Below, one piece after another: positions 1 to 12,161 of a stretch of 64,000 bases of DNA. The number at the start of each line of letters is the position of its first letter. The first letter of the stretch is position 1. The DNA is taken from NCBI RefSeq assembly GCF_025118155.1, contig NW_026251401.1, forward strand, positions 582,501-646,500, read 5' to 3'. This stretch comes from Cokeromyces recurvatus (Eukaryota; Mucoromycota; Mucoromycetes; Mucorales; Mucoraceae). The notes beneath the pieces were generated by a model. The model had not been told where the DNA came from. It was given only the letters and a program-made list of their open reading frames with translations, and did no database searches. A program made the position numbers and the translations under genes.

Positions 1-61
1 TTTTCTTTTCTTTTTTTTTTTCTTTATTTCCTTCCCTTCTCTTCTTTTATTTGACAGGAAT

Positions 62-1267
62 ATGCCGCCTTTTGTGTTTGATACTCTACAGCAACAACAT
101 CCGGTAATTGAAAAAAACAACGAACATCCTGATTATCGACATCCATTATACATTGGAAGCTGGAAGAGATCAATACCTGGTAGAGACACAGACTTTGCAC
201 GAGATGATATGGATGAACCCCATTTGAAACGAAAGCATACTTTATTATCGAAATACTCTGAGCAAATTCAAGGGTTATATGGTACAGACTTCAATTCGTT
301 CTACATAGCCACCTTCATAAACGTGCTTCAATTGGGTCTTGCTTATTATTTTGGTCATCGTGAATCGCATTGGCTTTATTTTACAGCGGTTGCTTATTTT
401 ATTGGAGGTACTGCGACGGGTATAGTAGGTGTCCTGATTCATGAAGCGTGTCATAATCTAGTGACAGGATCTAGTACCTATGACCGTCTCATTGGACTCT
501 ATACTAATCTTGTACTCCCCGTTCCGATCTCACAATCATTCCGACGATACCATATTCAGCACCATACCTGGCAAGGTGTTGAGGGCTTAGATCCAGATTT
601 ACCGTTAGATTGGGAGAAAAAATTGATTCGCGGTAATAGTGTCAAGAAGGTCCTATGGATCCTTATCTATCCTATCATGTATGTCGTTCGAGGCATTGCC
701 CTACAGCAGGCATTAGGTCATAGACCTGGTAAATGGGAATTAATCAACCTAGTCACCTCAGTCATTATGGATACCCTTATCGTCCTCCTTTGTGGCTGGA
801 AGGGCCTTGGTTATCTCCTTTTATCTCTTTGGTTTGGTTATTCTTTACACCCTGGTGCTGCTCATTTCATTCAAGAACATTATACCTTTGATGATGGACA
901 AGAGACGTATTCCTATTACGGTATCTTGAATTTCCCTTTTATGAATATTGGATATCATAATGAGCATCATGATTTTCAAAAGGTAAGTTGTATATTATAA
1001 AAAAAAAATAAATATATCATGTATTCACATAATTATACTACTACTTATTAGATCCCTTGGTCTAAACTCCCTGCCCTTCGTAATTTAGCAAGCGAATATT
1101 ATGATACATTATCTTATCATACTTCATGGCTAATGGTTCACTGGAAATTTATTACTCAACCTACAATGGGACCACAATCAAGAGTTGTTCGAGATTATAC
1201 TACCTTTAAGAAGGGTCGATCTTTATTAGCTAAAATTCGAGAATATAATAATAAAAAGCAAGCATAA
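62..1267 (+). CDS. Sphingolipid delta-4 desaturase (DES1/DEGS family)
   Basis: Membrane fatty-acyl desaturase that introduces the 4,5 double bond into the sphingoid base of dihydroceramide, expected in the ER. Two exons, 62..982 and 1052..1267, with a 69-nt intron (gtaagt..ttag); the joined protein has 378 residues. The three histidine boxes of the family are present: HEACH at residues 127-131, HIQHH at 164-168 and HNEHH at 299-303, followed by a C-terminal part (IPWSKLPALRNLASEYYD..) encoded by exon 2, as in animal DEGS proteins. Hydrophobic segments lie around residues 80-125, 145-160 and 195-265. The N-terminus is about 40 residues longer than in animals. A pyrimidine-rich tract ending in acag lies 5 nt before the ATG, so a 5' UTR intron, or an upstream exon beyond the left edge, is likely. 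Family assignment is firm; substrate chain length cannot be read from sequence. Confidence 0.93.
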
Positions 1268-1378
1268 TTTTATTTATTTATGTATGTGTATATCTGAATT
1301 ATAAAATAAAGTAAAATAAAATGTGGAGTTGTTATTAAAATGTTTCAGTAGAGGGATAATAATCTAATACATTTTAAT

Positions 1379-1614
1379 TTACTCAGCAGCGGTATTTGGA
1401 GGAGATGGAAACCATTGTTCCCATTTAGCCTTTGCAGCTTCTTTAAATCTAAGCATGACACTAGGAACATCATCTAAAGCTGGACGTATATCTAAATGAA
1501 ATACAGGAACACCAGGCTTTTCTTCAGGTGCTTCATAATAATCGATAACATATCTTCTTGTTTGTCCACATCGACTAACATACCAATCATGTCTATCAAA
1601 TGGCTTTGGTGCAC

Positions 1615-1645
<31 letters not shown>

Positions 1646-2331
1646 TAAGAATAAAATAAATACATCTTTATAGAATCTATTTATCTTCTTCTTTACCCAA
1701 AAAGTGAATGCCATTTTGCTTTAGGTGATACTTCCTTTGGCCTACCTTGAAACTTGGATAAGTAAGGATCCTCTTCACAATCACTTTTTACCAAAAAATA
1801 TACATATTAGTTTTCTCCCCCTCCCAATTAAGAAAATTAGTTGCTTATTTACCATTTATACTTTGACTCCCATTTAAGTATTTGCTGCCAGGCTTCTTCA
1901 TTTAAGAAATTATGAATATCCACCATAGTTTCAATCTCTTCCTCGGGTGTTTCCCAACCCTTTCTTCTTAACGCATTATAAAATTGTTGAGGACTAGGAT
2001 ATTCCCACTTTGAATTGGTGTCTGTGGATTTTGGAATAGACGATATGACTCTCTCCTTGGGTAATTCTATTTTTTGATCGTCTTGTGCTGTTTGAGCCAG
2101 TTCAGGCATCATATTAAGCTCATTGATTTTGTTATTATTACCCTTGTGCATAGGGCAGTCGGATGGAATGCCAAGAGGTTTTGTTGATTCATTATTTTCT
2201 GATTTGTGCATGGGACAACCAGATGGAATGGTTGGTTGTGATTGACTATTGTTTTTTGTATTATCCATAGGACAGTATGGACCTTCTGCTTTAATATCTT
2301 TTACTACTGGATTAGAATTATCTATTGTCAT
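1379..2331 (-). CDS. Holocytochrome c synthase (cytochrome c/c1 heme lyase)
   Basis: Enzyme that attaches heme covalently to apocytochrome c (or c1) in the mitochondrial intermembrane space. Three exons on the minus strand, 2331..1853, 1783..1697 and 1613..1379, join in frame to a 266-residue protein. The N-terminal part holds three Cys-Pro-Met heme-binding motifs (CPMDN, CPMHK, CPMHK). The body has the family signatures: [20 protein letters not shown], a short middle exon giving [13 protein letters not shown], and [15 protein letters not shown] followed by [11 protein letters not shown]. The last intron contains a run of about 24 T on the coding strand just before its acceptor. It lies convergent with the upstream desaturase, with about 110 bp between the two stop codons. 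Which c-type substrate it serves, or whether one enzyme serves both, is not decidable here. Confidence 0.92.
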
Positions 2332-2482
2332 TCTGTTGGTATATTTGTTTTAATTATTATATAAAGAAATGAAAGAGGGGGGGTGCAAAAAAAAAATAAA
2401 AAAATGGAGAAAAAGAGAGGAACCAGGTGCCTTGTTATTTTACATTATTTTGATTTTGACACATTCAAAAAAAAAAAAAAAG

Positions 2483-2513
<31 letters not shown>

Positions 2514-2729
2514 AAGAAAAAAGGACGGAATTTAAATTTATAATGAGCAGTCATGCCCACCGTATTTTTCGTTTTTACTGTTTTTACACTTTAGTTTTTT
2601 TTTTTTAGATAATTTGCTTGCCTTTTTCGAATGAAATAAAAAAGGAAATTTAGATATTGGTCATTCGGAGTTTTATTAAGCCAAACTTCTTCAAACACTT
2701 CAACAACATTCAAGATTCTATAGTATATA

Positions 2730-5146
2730 ATGAAGCGAAAGCGTGAAAATAATCCAATTGACAATTTAACGATATCAAAAGGAAAGAAGACTTTAACGAG
2801 TAAGTATCAAAAAACATACATAGCAAGAGGGTATGTGCCTTACTTTTTTTTTTAAGATGTGGATCATGATACACCTACTTTGACGACGTTTGTTTCAACT
2901 TCACGTGCTTTTACGTCACTTGCTTCTACAAGTTCTTCTTCTAGTGATTCACCTCATATTTTAAAGAAAATACAGAAAAAAAAATAGAAAAAAAGCGTGC
3001 CTTGATCAACTTTAGAATGGAAACAGCAAGCAATACAGTGGAAGAAACGGATACAGTAAAACATAAAGTAAAACAGTGTAAATGCGGCTCAACCACCCAT
3101 ATAAGAGTAAACAGCAATGCATGCCCCCCCTAAAAAAGCAAAAAGAACCAACGCATGGCCTAGACGAAAAAAAAAAAGAAATCTTCGTGATCAAATGCTC
3201 CTTGAAAAATATTTGTAGAGACTCTAAGCTCATTGATCAAATATCTCTCGTCACGGCACACACAACAAAAGTGATGTGGGTAAGATCGTTGTTTATCAAC
3301 TATCTTTTTTTTTTGAAGCTCTTAACAAAGGATGAAGAAGTTCCGATTATGATTCAGAATGATGTCTACTCCATCTTTACCGTCGTCACTAGTAAGGGCA
3401 AAAAGTCTCCCAGTTATATTTTGCAATGAATGTGAAATTGATGACACAATCCTACAATCCCTCAAGAGTATTGGATGTTCTTCTCTTTTATCCATTGTAT
3501 GCAAACAATACGATGTGCTCATACGCAACCACGTATGTGAGAATCACGAAAGGAGAACAATTCGCTTCTTTATGGAATCCTTGTCCGATAAAGACTCTAC
3601 ATTTTTTTTTTTTTTTTTTTTTTTTTTGCAAGGACTTACCTGTTAACGAAAGAAAATATCTAGCTAACTATATCTATTCACTAAAGCTGAAGCAGAAGCA
3701 GAAATCCGTATGGCCTTCATCTGTCGAAAAAAATCAACATTTTGAAGAGATTGTACAAAAGATGGAGTCGTTATGGTCTAGCTATCAAGTATTAAGCTGT
3801 AACTCGGAAGATCTGTACTCTCAACCACATCAATTCTTTAAATGACTTTTTTTACATTCAGCAAAAAATAAGTGAAAAAGGTGTACATTATGGAAGAAAA
3901 ATTAGTCACCGTTGCTTTGCAGGAACAAGTCCTGCAAAGCATTAATTCAAATGTTCCATTCATCCCTGGGCAGAAATTATCCAAAGTCAAGCCTCATTTA
4001 TCTGCTCTGGAAACGTTTGTCACAAGTGTCAAGTCAAGAATTGCTGATGGAACATTCACGCCTGAAAAAAAAAATAGACGGATAAACGTGGCTACCGGTT
4101 TTTCACTCTATTACCGATCTATTCATTTGAAACAAAGTCGGTCCAAATAATAGATGCCACAGCTTTTTAGCGACTAGTGAAGGAATCAAACATTGAAAAT
4201 TACCCAAAAAGTACTAAAACCGAATCGGATCTATCAGATTTCTACTAGAAGTTTCCATAGAAAAACAACCAGCCGACTTTCTTGAAGATATTGAAAACGG
4301 CTGTACTGTCTAGAGGAGTAGACCTTGGTGTCAATACAATCTTCACTGCCATAGATACATCTGGGAGACAAAGGACAAGCAGCTTAGACGAATATTACCA
4401 TTTATGTGGTTATAATGATGCAACGTTTACACGAAATCAGCATCAGAAGCAACTCATGGCTGAATACTTGAAAATATCAGACCTGAGCTCATTGAAGACA
4501 TCGAATATCAAAGATTTTATTAAAGCATGCAAAGAAAGACAGGCGTTATATGATGATATTAAAAAAGTATTATAACGAGAATAATTGGCAATTGTTTAGA
4601 CACTATAATAGTTTGCTTGATCATTTACAAAAGAGAAACTTTATAGGAAGCCCAAACTGATATTCCAATATTACATGAAGAAACAAAAAGGTGTGCATGA
4701 GATTTGCAAGAGGTTCGACTATAACAGCAGCAAATATCATCAGAAGTCATCTACTGGTGTAAAGTCAGTTATTAATAATGTAAGCGAATTCTATCCACCT
4801 ACCCCGGCCGACCATAAAGAAAGGCCAGTAAAAACAATCATTACTTTGGGCGATGGTGTGGTTTAATACTAGTTCACGAGGCAACAAGTTGTCGCCGGTC
4901 AGAACTATTGCAAAAGCGTTGAAGAGGTATTGTGGGCAGAAGTTAGAAGTAGTGATGGTTGATGAATACCTTACTAGCCAAATCTGCAACAAGTGCAAGA
5001 TCAGAAATGTCGAGATTGTGGTGACCAAAAAATCAAAGCGAAGAGTACACATATTATTACAGTGTCAACAAAACACTTGCAATATTGTGTGGAATCGCGA
5101 CATTACGGCAGCTCACAACATCTTGGACTTGTTTTTATTTACTTAA
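2730..5146 (+). pseudogene. Decayed Fanzor (eukaryotic TnpB-like RNA-guided nuclease), copy 1
   Basis: Several plus-strand ORFs in different frames together resemble one Fanzor protein. From the N-terminus: a basic start at 2730 (MKRKRENNPID), a Cys/His motif (QCKCGSTTH..R....CP, about 3077-3127), helical segments to about 3840 and 3872-4150, then RuvC-I with VDLGVNTIFTAID (about 4318-4356), a connecting part with EYYHLCG, and a C-terminal part with VVMVDEYLTSQICNKC, a second cysteine pair and the RuvC-III motif WNRDITAAHNIL (about 5089-5124). CxxC plus C-x4-C fits the TnpB zinc ribbon. Breaks: a frame change inside the poly-C at 3122, stops near 4147, 4573 and 4660, and a frame change at 4853-4866; a few could be unrecognised introns but not all. 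The family link rests on motif order read by eye. No terminal repeats were found around it. No product is expected. Confidence 0.72.
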
Positions 5147-5687
5147 AAAAAAATAGTCAGCGTCTGAGCTAATTCAAGCGTAAAGACGCAACCATCGATG
5201 AACCATCCCCGTGTAACTGATACGACTCTCTCATACGTCCGTACAGCGTAAGTTCCATATTTTTTTTTTAAAAAAAAATAAATTTACAAATTTGTTAATT
5301 ATTATTATATTTTTTTTTTTTTTTTTTAAAAAAACAGTTAAAGGTATGAATGATTTATTGTTGGAACTCGTCTAAAACTAACTTTTTTTTTATCTGAATT
5401 TCCTTTTTTGTTTCATCTGAAAAGTAATTTTAATTCGTCTGAATTCAAAGTGTAGAAACTATACACTCGCATTCTTGTTATAAGTTTGAAATATTCAGAT
5501 TTATTATTAACCCAATAAGCAGGCTAATAAACTACATATCAAATTTTCCTGGGGAAACGCATGAAAAAAAAAATCTTTAATAAGCTTATAGGAGAACATT
5601 CACTTATTATCTAGTTTTCGTTAGCTTTACTATGTAAGACGAGCTAGTGAAAGCTTCGAATCTCAATCAGCACAAAATTTGCATAAT

Positions 5688-5724
<37 letters not shown>

Positions 5725-8700
5725 CCTTTTCGTTAATATAAAACAGCAATGTCAAGATTAAATGGTTTAGATATGAGGGCAACACATGGTAATTATTTAC
5801 AAAATGAAACTATTATTTTCAAAGGGTCACTAAATATATACAGAATTTGTATAAAGTTTAGTTAATATAAAAATGACTTTTATTATGTTTAACTCTATTA
5901 TGATATCCAGTCTTATCATGTTCAAATTAATTAATTGACTTTTAAATATATCTTCCTACAGTCTCATAAATTAAATGCTTTACATTACTGAGAATAGCAC
6001 CTTCAACCAAAGATTATATCAGAATTTAGGCCCTTTCATCATGAAGCCATTTTATGTATCAAGGTCAACTACTACTAGTTTCTTTTAAGAACAAAAAAAA
6101 ACCCCGCTATATACATTTAAAAAGAATTGATTCTATCCTTTAGCCTTTAATGATAGTATGCTAGTTTAGTTAATATAGATTGAAACATTGTACTTGAATA
6201 ATTCAGGATAGTACAGAATTTCTTTTTCATTTCTAGTTACAAGAGCTCAATGTTTAATAGTTTGAAATCGATAAAACTACAAGTTTCTTTTTTTAGACGT
6301 TCATAACTTAATAACTAATACTTCTCTTTTTTATATATTATATCTATTCGCAGTTCTACTAAGAACGAAAAAAAAAAATAAAATAAAATACGACGATATC
6401 AAATGTAGTCTAGTTTTCTATGTAATAAGTAGATACAATAAATGAAACAGGGATACTTGGGACTTGTTAGAATAAATGCACATGCAAAGGTTATATACTC
6501 ATAAAATACCTTTATTTCTCATTTTCTTATAAATCATGTTCCATCTTGTATCGATCATTGATCTATATATAAAATAAGACATTTATTTGAATATCAATCT
6601 GCTGGTATATTTGCAATACTAAATAGCAGATATATACTTTTTTTTTTGTTAAATACTTATTATTTGGAGAGTTGACTTATCGACTCTACGCAATATGTTA
6701 ATTTATATAATAATCATTTTGTACATTTATTTGAATAATAACATTTGTCTAGCCTCTTCTTAATTTAGTTTGACACTCTATGTTTATAGTAATACACGTG
6801 CTTACATAATATGCATACTATATTATTGTATATTTTGATTCTTTTTTTTTTTTTTTTTGTTTTTGTTTTTGTTTTCACTACAAGTAAAAAGATATAGAAC
6901 TATATACACTGGGTCTATTAGTACTTTACTAACAAAAGGACTCATCTTATCTTTATGAAAGGTTTATTTTAACTTTTATTGAATTGTTTATAGGTGACTT
7001 TATAGACATAATAAATGTCAAGATGGTCTTTACTGGTTTTTATAGATATATATTTTTATATACATGTATACACATATTTATTTATTTGAAATAAAAATAA
7101 GAATCACATGATAACAATATTACTCAAATATACTTTCTATAGAATAGCGGGTTTAAAGATCTACTGAATTATTTCATATAGCGAATCCTTACACATCTGT
7201 AGATAAATAAAACAAAAGTCAAAATTAGTTTTCATAATTATAGGATGTATAAATCTATTTTTTTTTTTTTTTTTTTTTAAAAAAAAGCTGTTTTTTTTTA
7301 ACGTTTACTCATTTCAATATAACTATTCTATTCTTTTAAAAAATAATAAACAACTAAAATTATACATCGACTATGTATTTAAAGCGTGAAGCGTAAGAAT
7401 CTATTACAAATGTACTCAAGTCTTCCTACTATATACGCGTAAGCTATATTTGTTAAGTTCATTATGTTCATATACATCTACACATAAATATACATACATG
7501 TATATATATGTATATATAAAATGTTTAAATGATAATTAGATATATATTGTAAATCAATTATTATAGCTGTATATGCATATACATATGCATAAAACCACAT
7601 GCTATGTATCCTAGATCTATAACAATAGCTCACGTTTTTTTTTGTTGCACTACTAATAAGTTGTGTGTGTTTAATCGCTATTATAAATTTTAAAGTTAGA
7701 CGTTTATAGTTTTGATCTAAAGCTATGTAAAGCCTTTTCATTTAGAATTAGCCTTTACTCATATAACTTACTATATTATATAGCTTAAATAGTATAGAAT
7801 ATATTCAAACTTAACATGAGTATAATATTGAATAAAAGAAAAGAAAAAAAATACTTGTATAGAAAATGTCAAAAATTCGAAACTATTGTAGTTTTCTTTA
7901 TTGGAATTATATAAATATCCATCGTCATATTATATATTTGTATATTTATATATATAGAATGCTGTTAAAAAAAAACCGATAAGAAAAATATATATTACTA
8001 TACAAAATACAATGTTCAAACTGGAAAAAAAAAAAAAAAACTATTTTTATTTACAATAATCTCAAAGCATGCCTACTAACTTTATACCGAAAGAAACAGA
8101 AAGAATAATCTGCAACTTAGCTCGTGCCTTTTGATTCTTTCAGAACATTTTCACGTATGATTCAGAATATGCAGTTGAGGAAAAAGAACAAACAAACCAA
8201 AAAAAAAATCTACTTATTATTTTTAACTTGTTTGACAATTACATGAACGATTTTTATTTCGTTAGTAACAACATAATTTAGTAAAACAAAATAAAAAACG
8301 TGAGTCACGAAAAAAAATGGGGTTTTATGCATCTTCCAACCTATGTTTAGAGGCAAATTCGATAATGATTATTACCATGAAAACGTTTTTATGTTAACTC
8401 CACATGTGTTTACAAGTCAAATCAAGAAACGACTCTTTTTTTTTTTTTTTAAAAAAAATACAACGAAAGAAAAACTTTAAATTTGAAACTCAGAATTAAC
8501 GCCATAATATAGTAGTAAATCTTTTTAAATATTCTAGTTTCATTTCAATTTTGAGCATTGCGGAACCCATTCTTTACGATAAATATGGACATTTGTTTTT
8601 GGTTTCCTTTTTTTAGATTATTTTTTAAGGGAAAACGAAGAAGGATATAGATTTGTAGAAAAGGAATCAAAATTTTCATTCAAGGACGCTTTGACCATCT

Positions 8701-8886
8701 AAAAATTACACAGATTAATCATTTAAATGCGCACAAATAACTGGTTAAATTAATTCAAATTAAATATATAAGTGGAGTTAATTCCCAATTACTTTTAAGT
8801 TTATTTTTATTATTATTATTATTATTTTTCAGGCAACGATCATCTATGACAACGGAACAATCCTTCAGTTTTCTTCTATCTGAGTT

Positions 8887-8927
<41 letters not shown>

Positions 8928-9136
8928 TATATATAACCCATATACAATGCAATCTTTCTCTGTTTCTTTGTGTGTGTAGAACATATTTTCTTCCTCCTCA
9001 TTTTCTTAATATTCCTAAAGATACGAAAAGAAAAGTTCTTTTCTTTTTCTTTTTTTTTTTAATACGTAAATATAAATATATTGAATTAGATTTTTTTTAT
9101 TTTTGTCTTTTGCGTATTTGTACCTTTTTTTTTTTA
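5147..9136. other. Gene-poor AT-rich intergenic DNA
   Basis: Nearly 4 kb without a convincing ORF; the only ORF, about 7478-7741 on the minus strand, is low-complexity AT repeat. It holds many homopolymers (poly-T at about 5691-5724, 6842-6858, 7259-7278 and 8891-8920), often a T run immediately followed by an A run (5261-5279, 5311-5333, 8437-8458), and TATA-type microsatellite near 7490-7570. The right end is presumably the promoter and leader of the forkhead gene. Nothing else is supported. Confidence 0.6.
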
Positions 9137-10896
9137 ATGAATTTCAACACTATTCCAAATCAAAGAATTGATTTTAGTTCACCAATTTATTCCTACCAGA
9201 CTTATCCAATACAATCTCAGTATCCACAGCAACAGCAACCAATGTCATATCCTATTATTCAAGAAAATAACATAACAAACCAACAGCAACATCCATCTTC
9301 TTCTCCTCCACAACAAAAGCCAAAATCAGCGGAATTGAAATTCAAGATTGAATCAGTTGGAGCTCATCCAGAAGATGATGATGATTTGGATATGTGTCCT
9401 GCAAGAACACGTCCTTACTGGCCAAAGCAAATCATTCCTTGGTGGGTTCCTTCTCATCCTAATGAAAAACCACCTTATTCTTATGCTACTTTAATTGCTC
9501 ATGCTATTCTATCAAGCAAAGATGGTAGACTGACATTGAATGATATTTACACGTGGATTTCTAAAAATTACCCTACTTTCTCTGTTGGAAATGGGGGCTG
9601 GCAGGTAAAAAAAAAAAAAAAAAAAAAAGTCTATTGTTGTCTTCTTTTTTTGATATAAACATAAATTATATGCATATATTTATATAGAATTCAATTCGTC
9701 ATAATCTGTCCTTAAATAAAAAATGGTTCTGTAAAATTGATAGAAGACCAACACAAGCTAATCCAGGAAAGGGCTGTTATTGGACTTTAATTGCTGGCAC
9801 TGAGCAAATATTTATAGATAATTTAACTCAAGAAGGAGGTCATAGTCGAAAACATCATGATATTGGCCTTACTGCAGAACTCTCTGTTGGACAACGTCGA
9901 GGCGTATGTTATTATAATCATAACCCACCACCTAATACCACACAATTATGTAATACTAAGTCAATACTCCCTTCTTCCTCTTCTTCTTCCTCTTCTTCTA
10001 CTACTACTACTTCTACTACTACTTCTATTACTTCTACTTCATCAGTAACTTCACCCCTTCCATTAGCCCAACAACAGCAACAAGATAGTAATAAATCCAT
10101 GTGTTTAGATACACCGCCGCTTACTCCGACAAAGCCAGAAATATCACGCCCCTTACTTTCACCTTTATATACAACATTCCGAATGGTGGATATGACGCCG
10201 AAGTCCGAACAAGCATTGATGACTACTACTACTATTAATGCAAATGATTCGGATAATGATTCTGCAGTTGACTTGAATGATGATTATATTGACAGAGGAC
10301 ATATCAAAAAGCGTAAACTAATAAAGAAAATGGATACAATATCTCATATAAATGAACATCCCCCTTTAATCTATGATACAAACCCGATGAATAATTCAGC
10401 TACTTCCTTTAATTTATTACCTACCTCAGCAGGTTGTTGTGATATGATGAGTAACTGGGTTGAAGATTCTTTAGTTTATCCTTATCATCGTCATCATGAC
10501 GACGAACAGCAATCATGGATGTTAATGACAACGCCAATTCAACAGCATCAATTATCAAATAATTGGTCCGACAATCTAATAGAAAAGAATAAGAAATACC
10601 CGATCACTGTTAATCTTGATGATGAAGAAATAACTCAAAAATACCTTCATTTTACTGAAGAAGAAGAAGAACCACAACAACAACAACAACAACAACAATA
10701 CCAACCCAATGACCCTATTTTATCTCTTACTGATCCTATTTATTATAATCCTTTATACCCTCCTTATAACTCAAATACCATCGTCACTCCTTCCACTAAT
10801 CACACTAGTATGCCACAGTCATCATTACCTAATCAACCTACGAATAACTATCCTTTTAACCAATTTGTCTCTATGCAAGATATCCTTTATTCTTAA
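9137..10896 (+). CDS. Forkhead-box transcription factor
   Basis: Nuclear DNA-binding regulator. Two exons, 9137..9604 and 9688..10896, join exactly inside the forkhead domain (..SVGNGGWQ | NSIRHNLSLNKKWFCK..) to give 558 residues. The domain spans about residues 111-205: EKPPYSYATLIAHAILSS, the recognition region NSIRHNLSLNKKWF, and the wing KGCYWTLI. The N-terminal 100 residues are Gln/Pro-rich; a Trp-rich stretch (PYWPKQIIPWWVPSHPNEK) precedes the domain. The C-terminal half is low complexity: Ser/Thr runs at about 9971-10045, a polyglutamine run at about 10675-10699, and acidic patches. The upstream in-frame ATG at 8972 is less likely because it lies before a T-rich leader. Which fungal forkhead subfamily it belongs to (Fkh, Hcm1, Fhl1) cannot be assigned by eye; no FHA domain is seen. 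Confidence 0.93.
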
Positions 10897-11245
10897 TAAT
10901 AAAACATTTTGATTTACCAAAAAAAGTATTTTGTTTATACTAGTTTCAGTCTTTTTTGCCTCGTGCTAGTTTCAGATCCTATAAATAAAATAAAAAGGGA
11001 TGAATGCATGTGAAATATGTATATACTAGGTAACAATTAGGGTATAAGTCATTCAATAGCTTCTTGTCCATAATAATTACATATTTATAACCTACATCGT
11101 TATATCCAATAAAATTCCTTTGATTTTATTTATAATAATAATAATAAGCAATGAGAAAAAAAAAATCAATTTATTCATTTTTTTTTTTTTTTTTTTTGTA
11201 AGTGATAATAAAAAAAAAAAAAAAAAAAAAGACAATAGTCTACAA

Positions 11246-11287
11246 GCACACACACACACACACACACACACATGCGTGCGCGCGCGC
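11246..11287. repeat. (CA)n / (CG)n alternating purine-pyrimidine microsatellite
   Basis: About 26 nt of CA dinucleotides run directly into a TGCG/CG run ending at 11287. Such an alternating tract can adopt Z-DNA. It sits about 60 bp left of the TIR element. Confidence 0.9.
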
Positions 11288-11349
11288 TTTTAAGATATTA
11301 TATTGATAAATTTAATAAGCATCTTATTTCTAGTTAGAATTAGCTCTTA

Positions 11350-11491
11350 CAGTCGAAGAAACTAGGCTGGGTCAATAAAGAAAAATTTTTTTTGGCCATT
11401 TCCAAAATAAATTGGGACAGGATTGCAACATTGGGACACCAACATGAAAATGGGACATTGGTACGAAAATAGTACACAGAAGGGAATATGG
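11350..11491 (+). repeat. Left terminal inverted repeat and subterminal repeats
   Basis: 11350-11414 pairs with the complement of 14951-15010, with a few substitutions and a short indel in the A/T run. A second block, 11450-11491 (TGGGACATTGGTACGAAAAT and following), pairs with 14862-14903. Between them are short repeats of the form GGGACA..GAAAAT. Confidence 0.85.
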
Positions 11492-11557
11492 GGAATTAAG
11501 ATACTTTAGTTTGTTTGGTCAAATCAAAAGTGTTACAACTTCTTACCTGTAACATCA

Positions 11558-11973
11558 TTAAGTCGTCGGCTCGCCGGAATGAGCCGAGACCACCATAATG
11601 GTGGTGGCGGTTTGTCGTTTGAAGACGGTGGGGCGATCATTGTCATTCCATATAGACTGAGCTATGTAAAACATATTTTTGCTGGCCATTACATCTTGAT
11701 TCCAAAAGATATATTGCAAGTTTTACACTTCAATACTTGATGGATCATGGTCATCTTCCCTACATCATTTTTAAAGCAAGAATTGCAGATCTACGAAGGA
11801 TTGGTTTTAGCTGAAAGTGCAATACGTAAACTATGTGTTGTTTTTTTTCTTAATAACCTTTGATGTATTAAATTCATTGATGTCTAGTAGCAAGAGTTCT
11901 CCAAGCCTTTGCCTTGTTTTTAATTGTTAATATATTTTGTTAGATATGCCATGACGGAGACCTTTGAACTTGT

Positions 11974-12024
<51 letters not shown>

Positions 12025-12130
12025 TCCGTCACCAAAGACCACTAGAGGCATCTTGCTGCTGTTTCCATTTTCAAAACAGACTTTGTTGTTTCTGCTGTAA
12101 GTTACAGATATAATAGTTAGAGTTTACTGA

Positions 12131-12161
<31 letters not shown>

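Noticed and set aside
2369..2608. Plus-strand ORF with a poly-Lys stretch
   Set aside because: Mostly a translated poly-A tract; no conserved sequence.
7478..7741. 87-codon minus-strand ORF in the AT-rich gap
   Set aside because: Composed of TATA/ATAC repeats and Tyr/Ile codons; no sign of coding selection.
8972..9136. Upstream in-frame ATG of the forkhead gene at 8972
   Set aside because: Would add a translated T-rich leader with Phe runs; the ATG at 9137 starts protein-like sequence.
11246..11287. CA/CG repeat as part of a CRISPR-like or satellite array
   Set aside because: Simple dinucleotide microsatellite without spacers.
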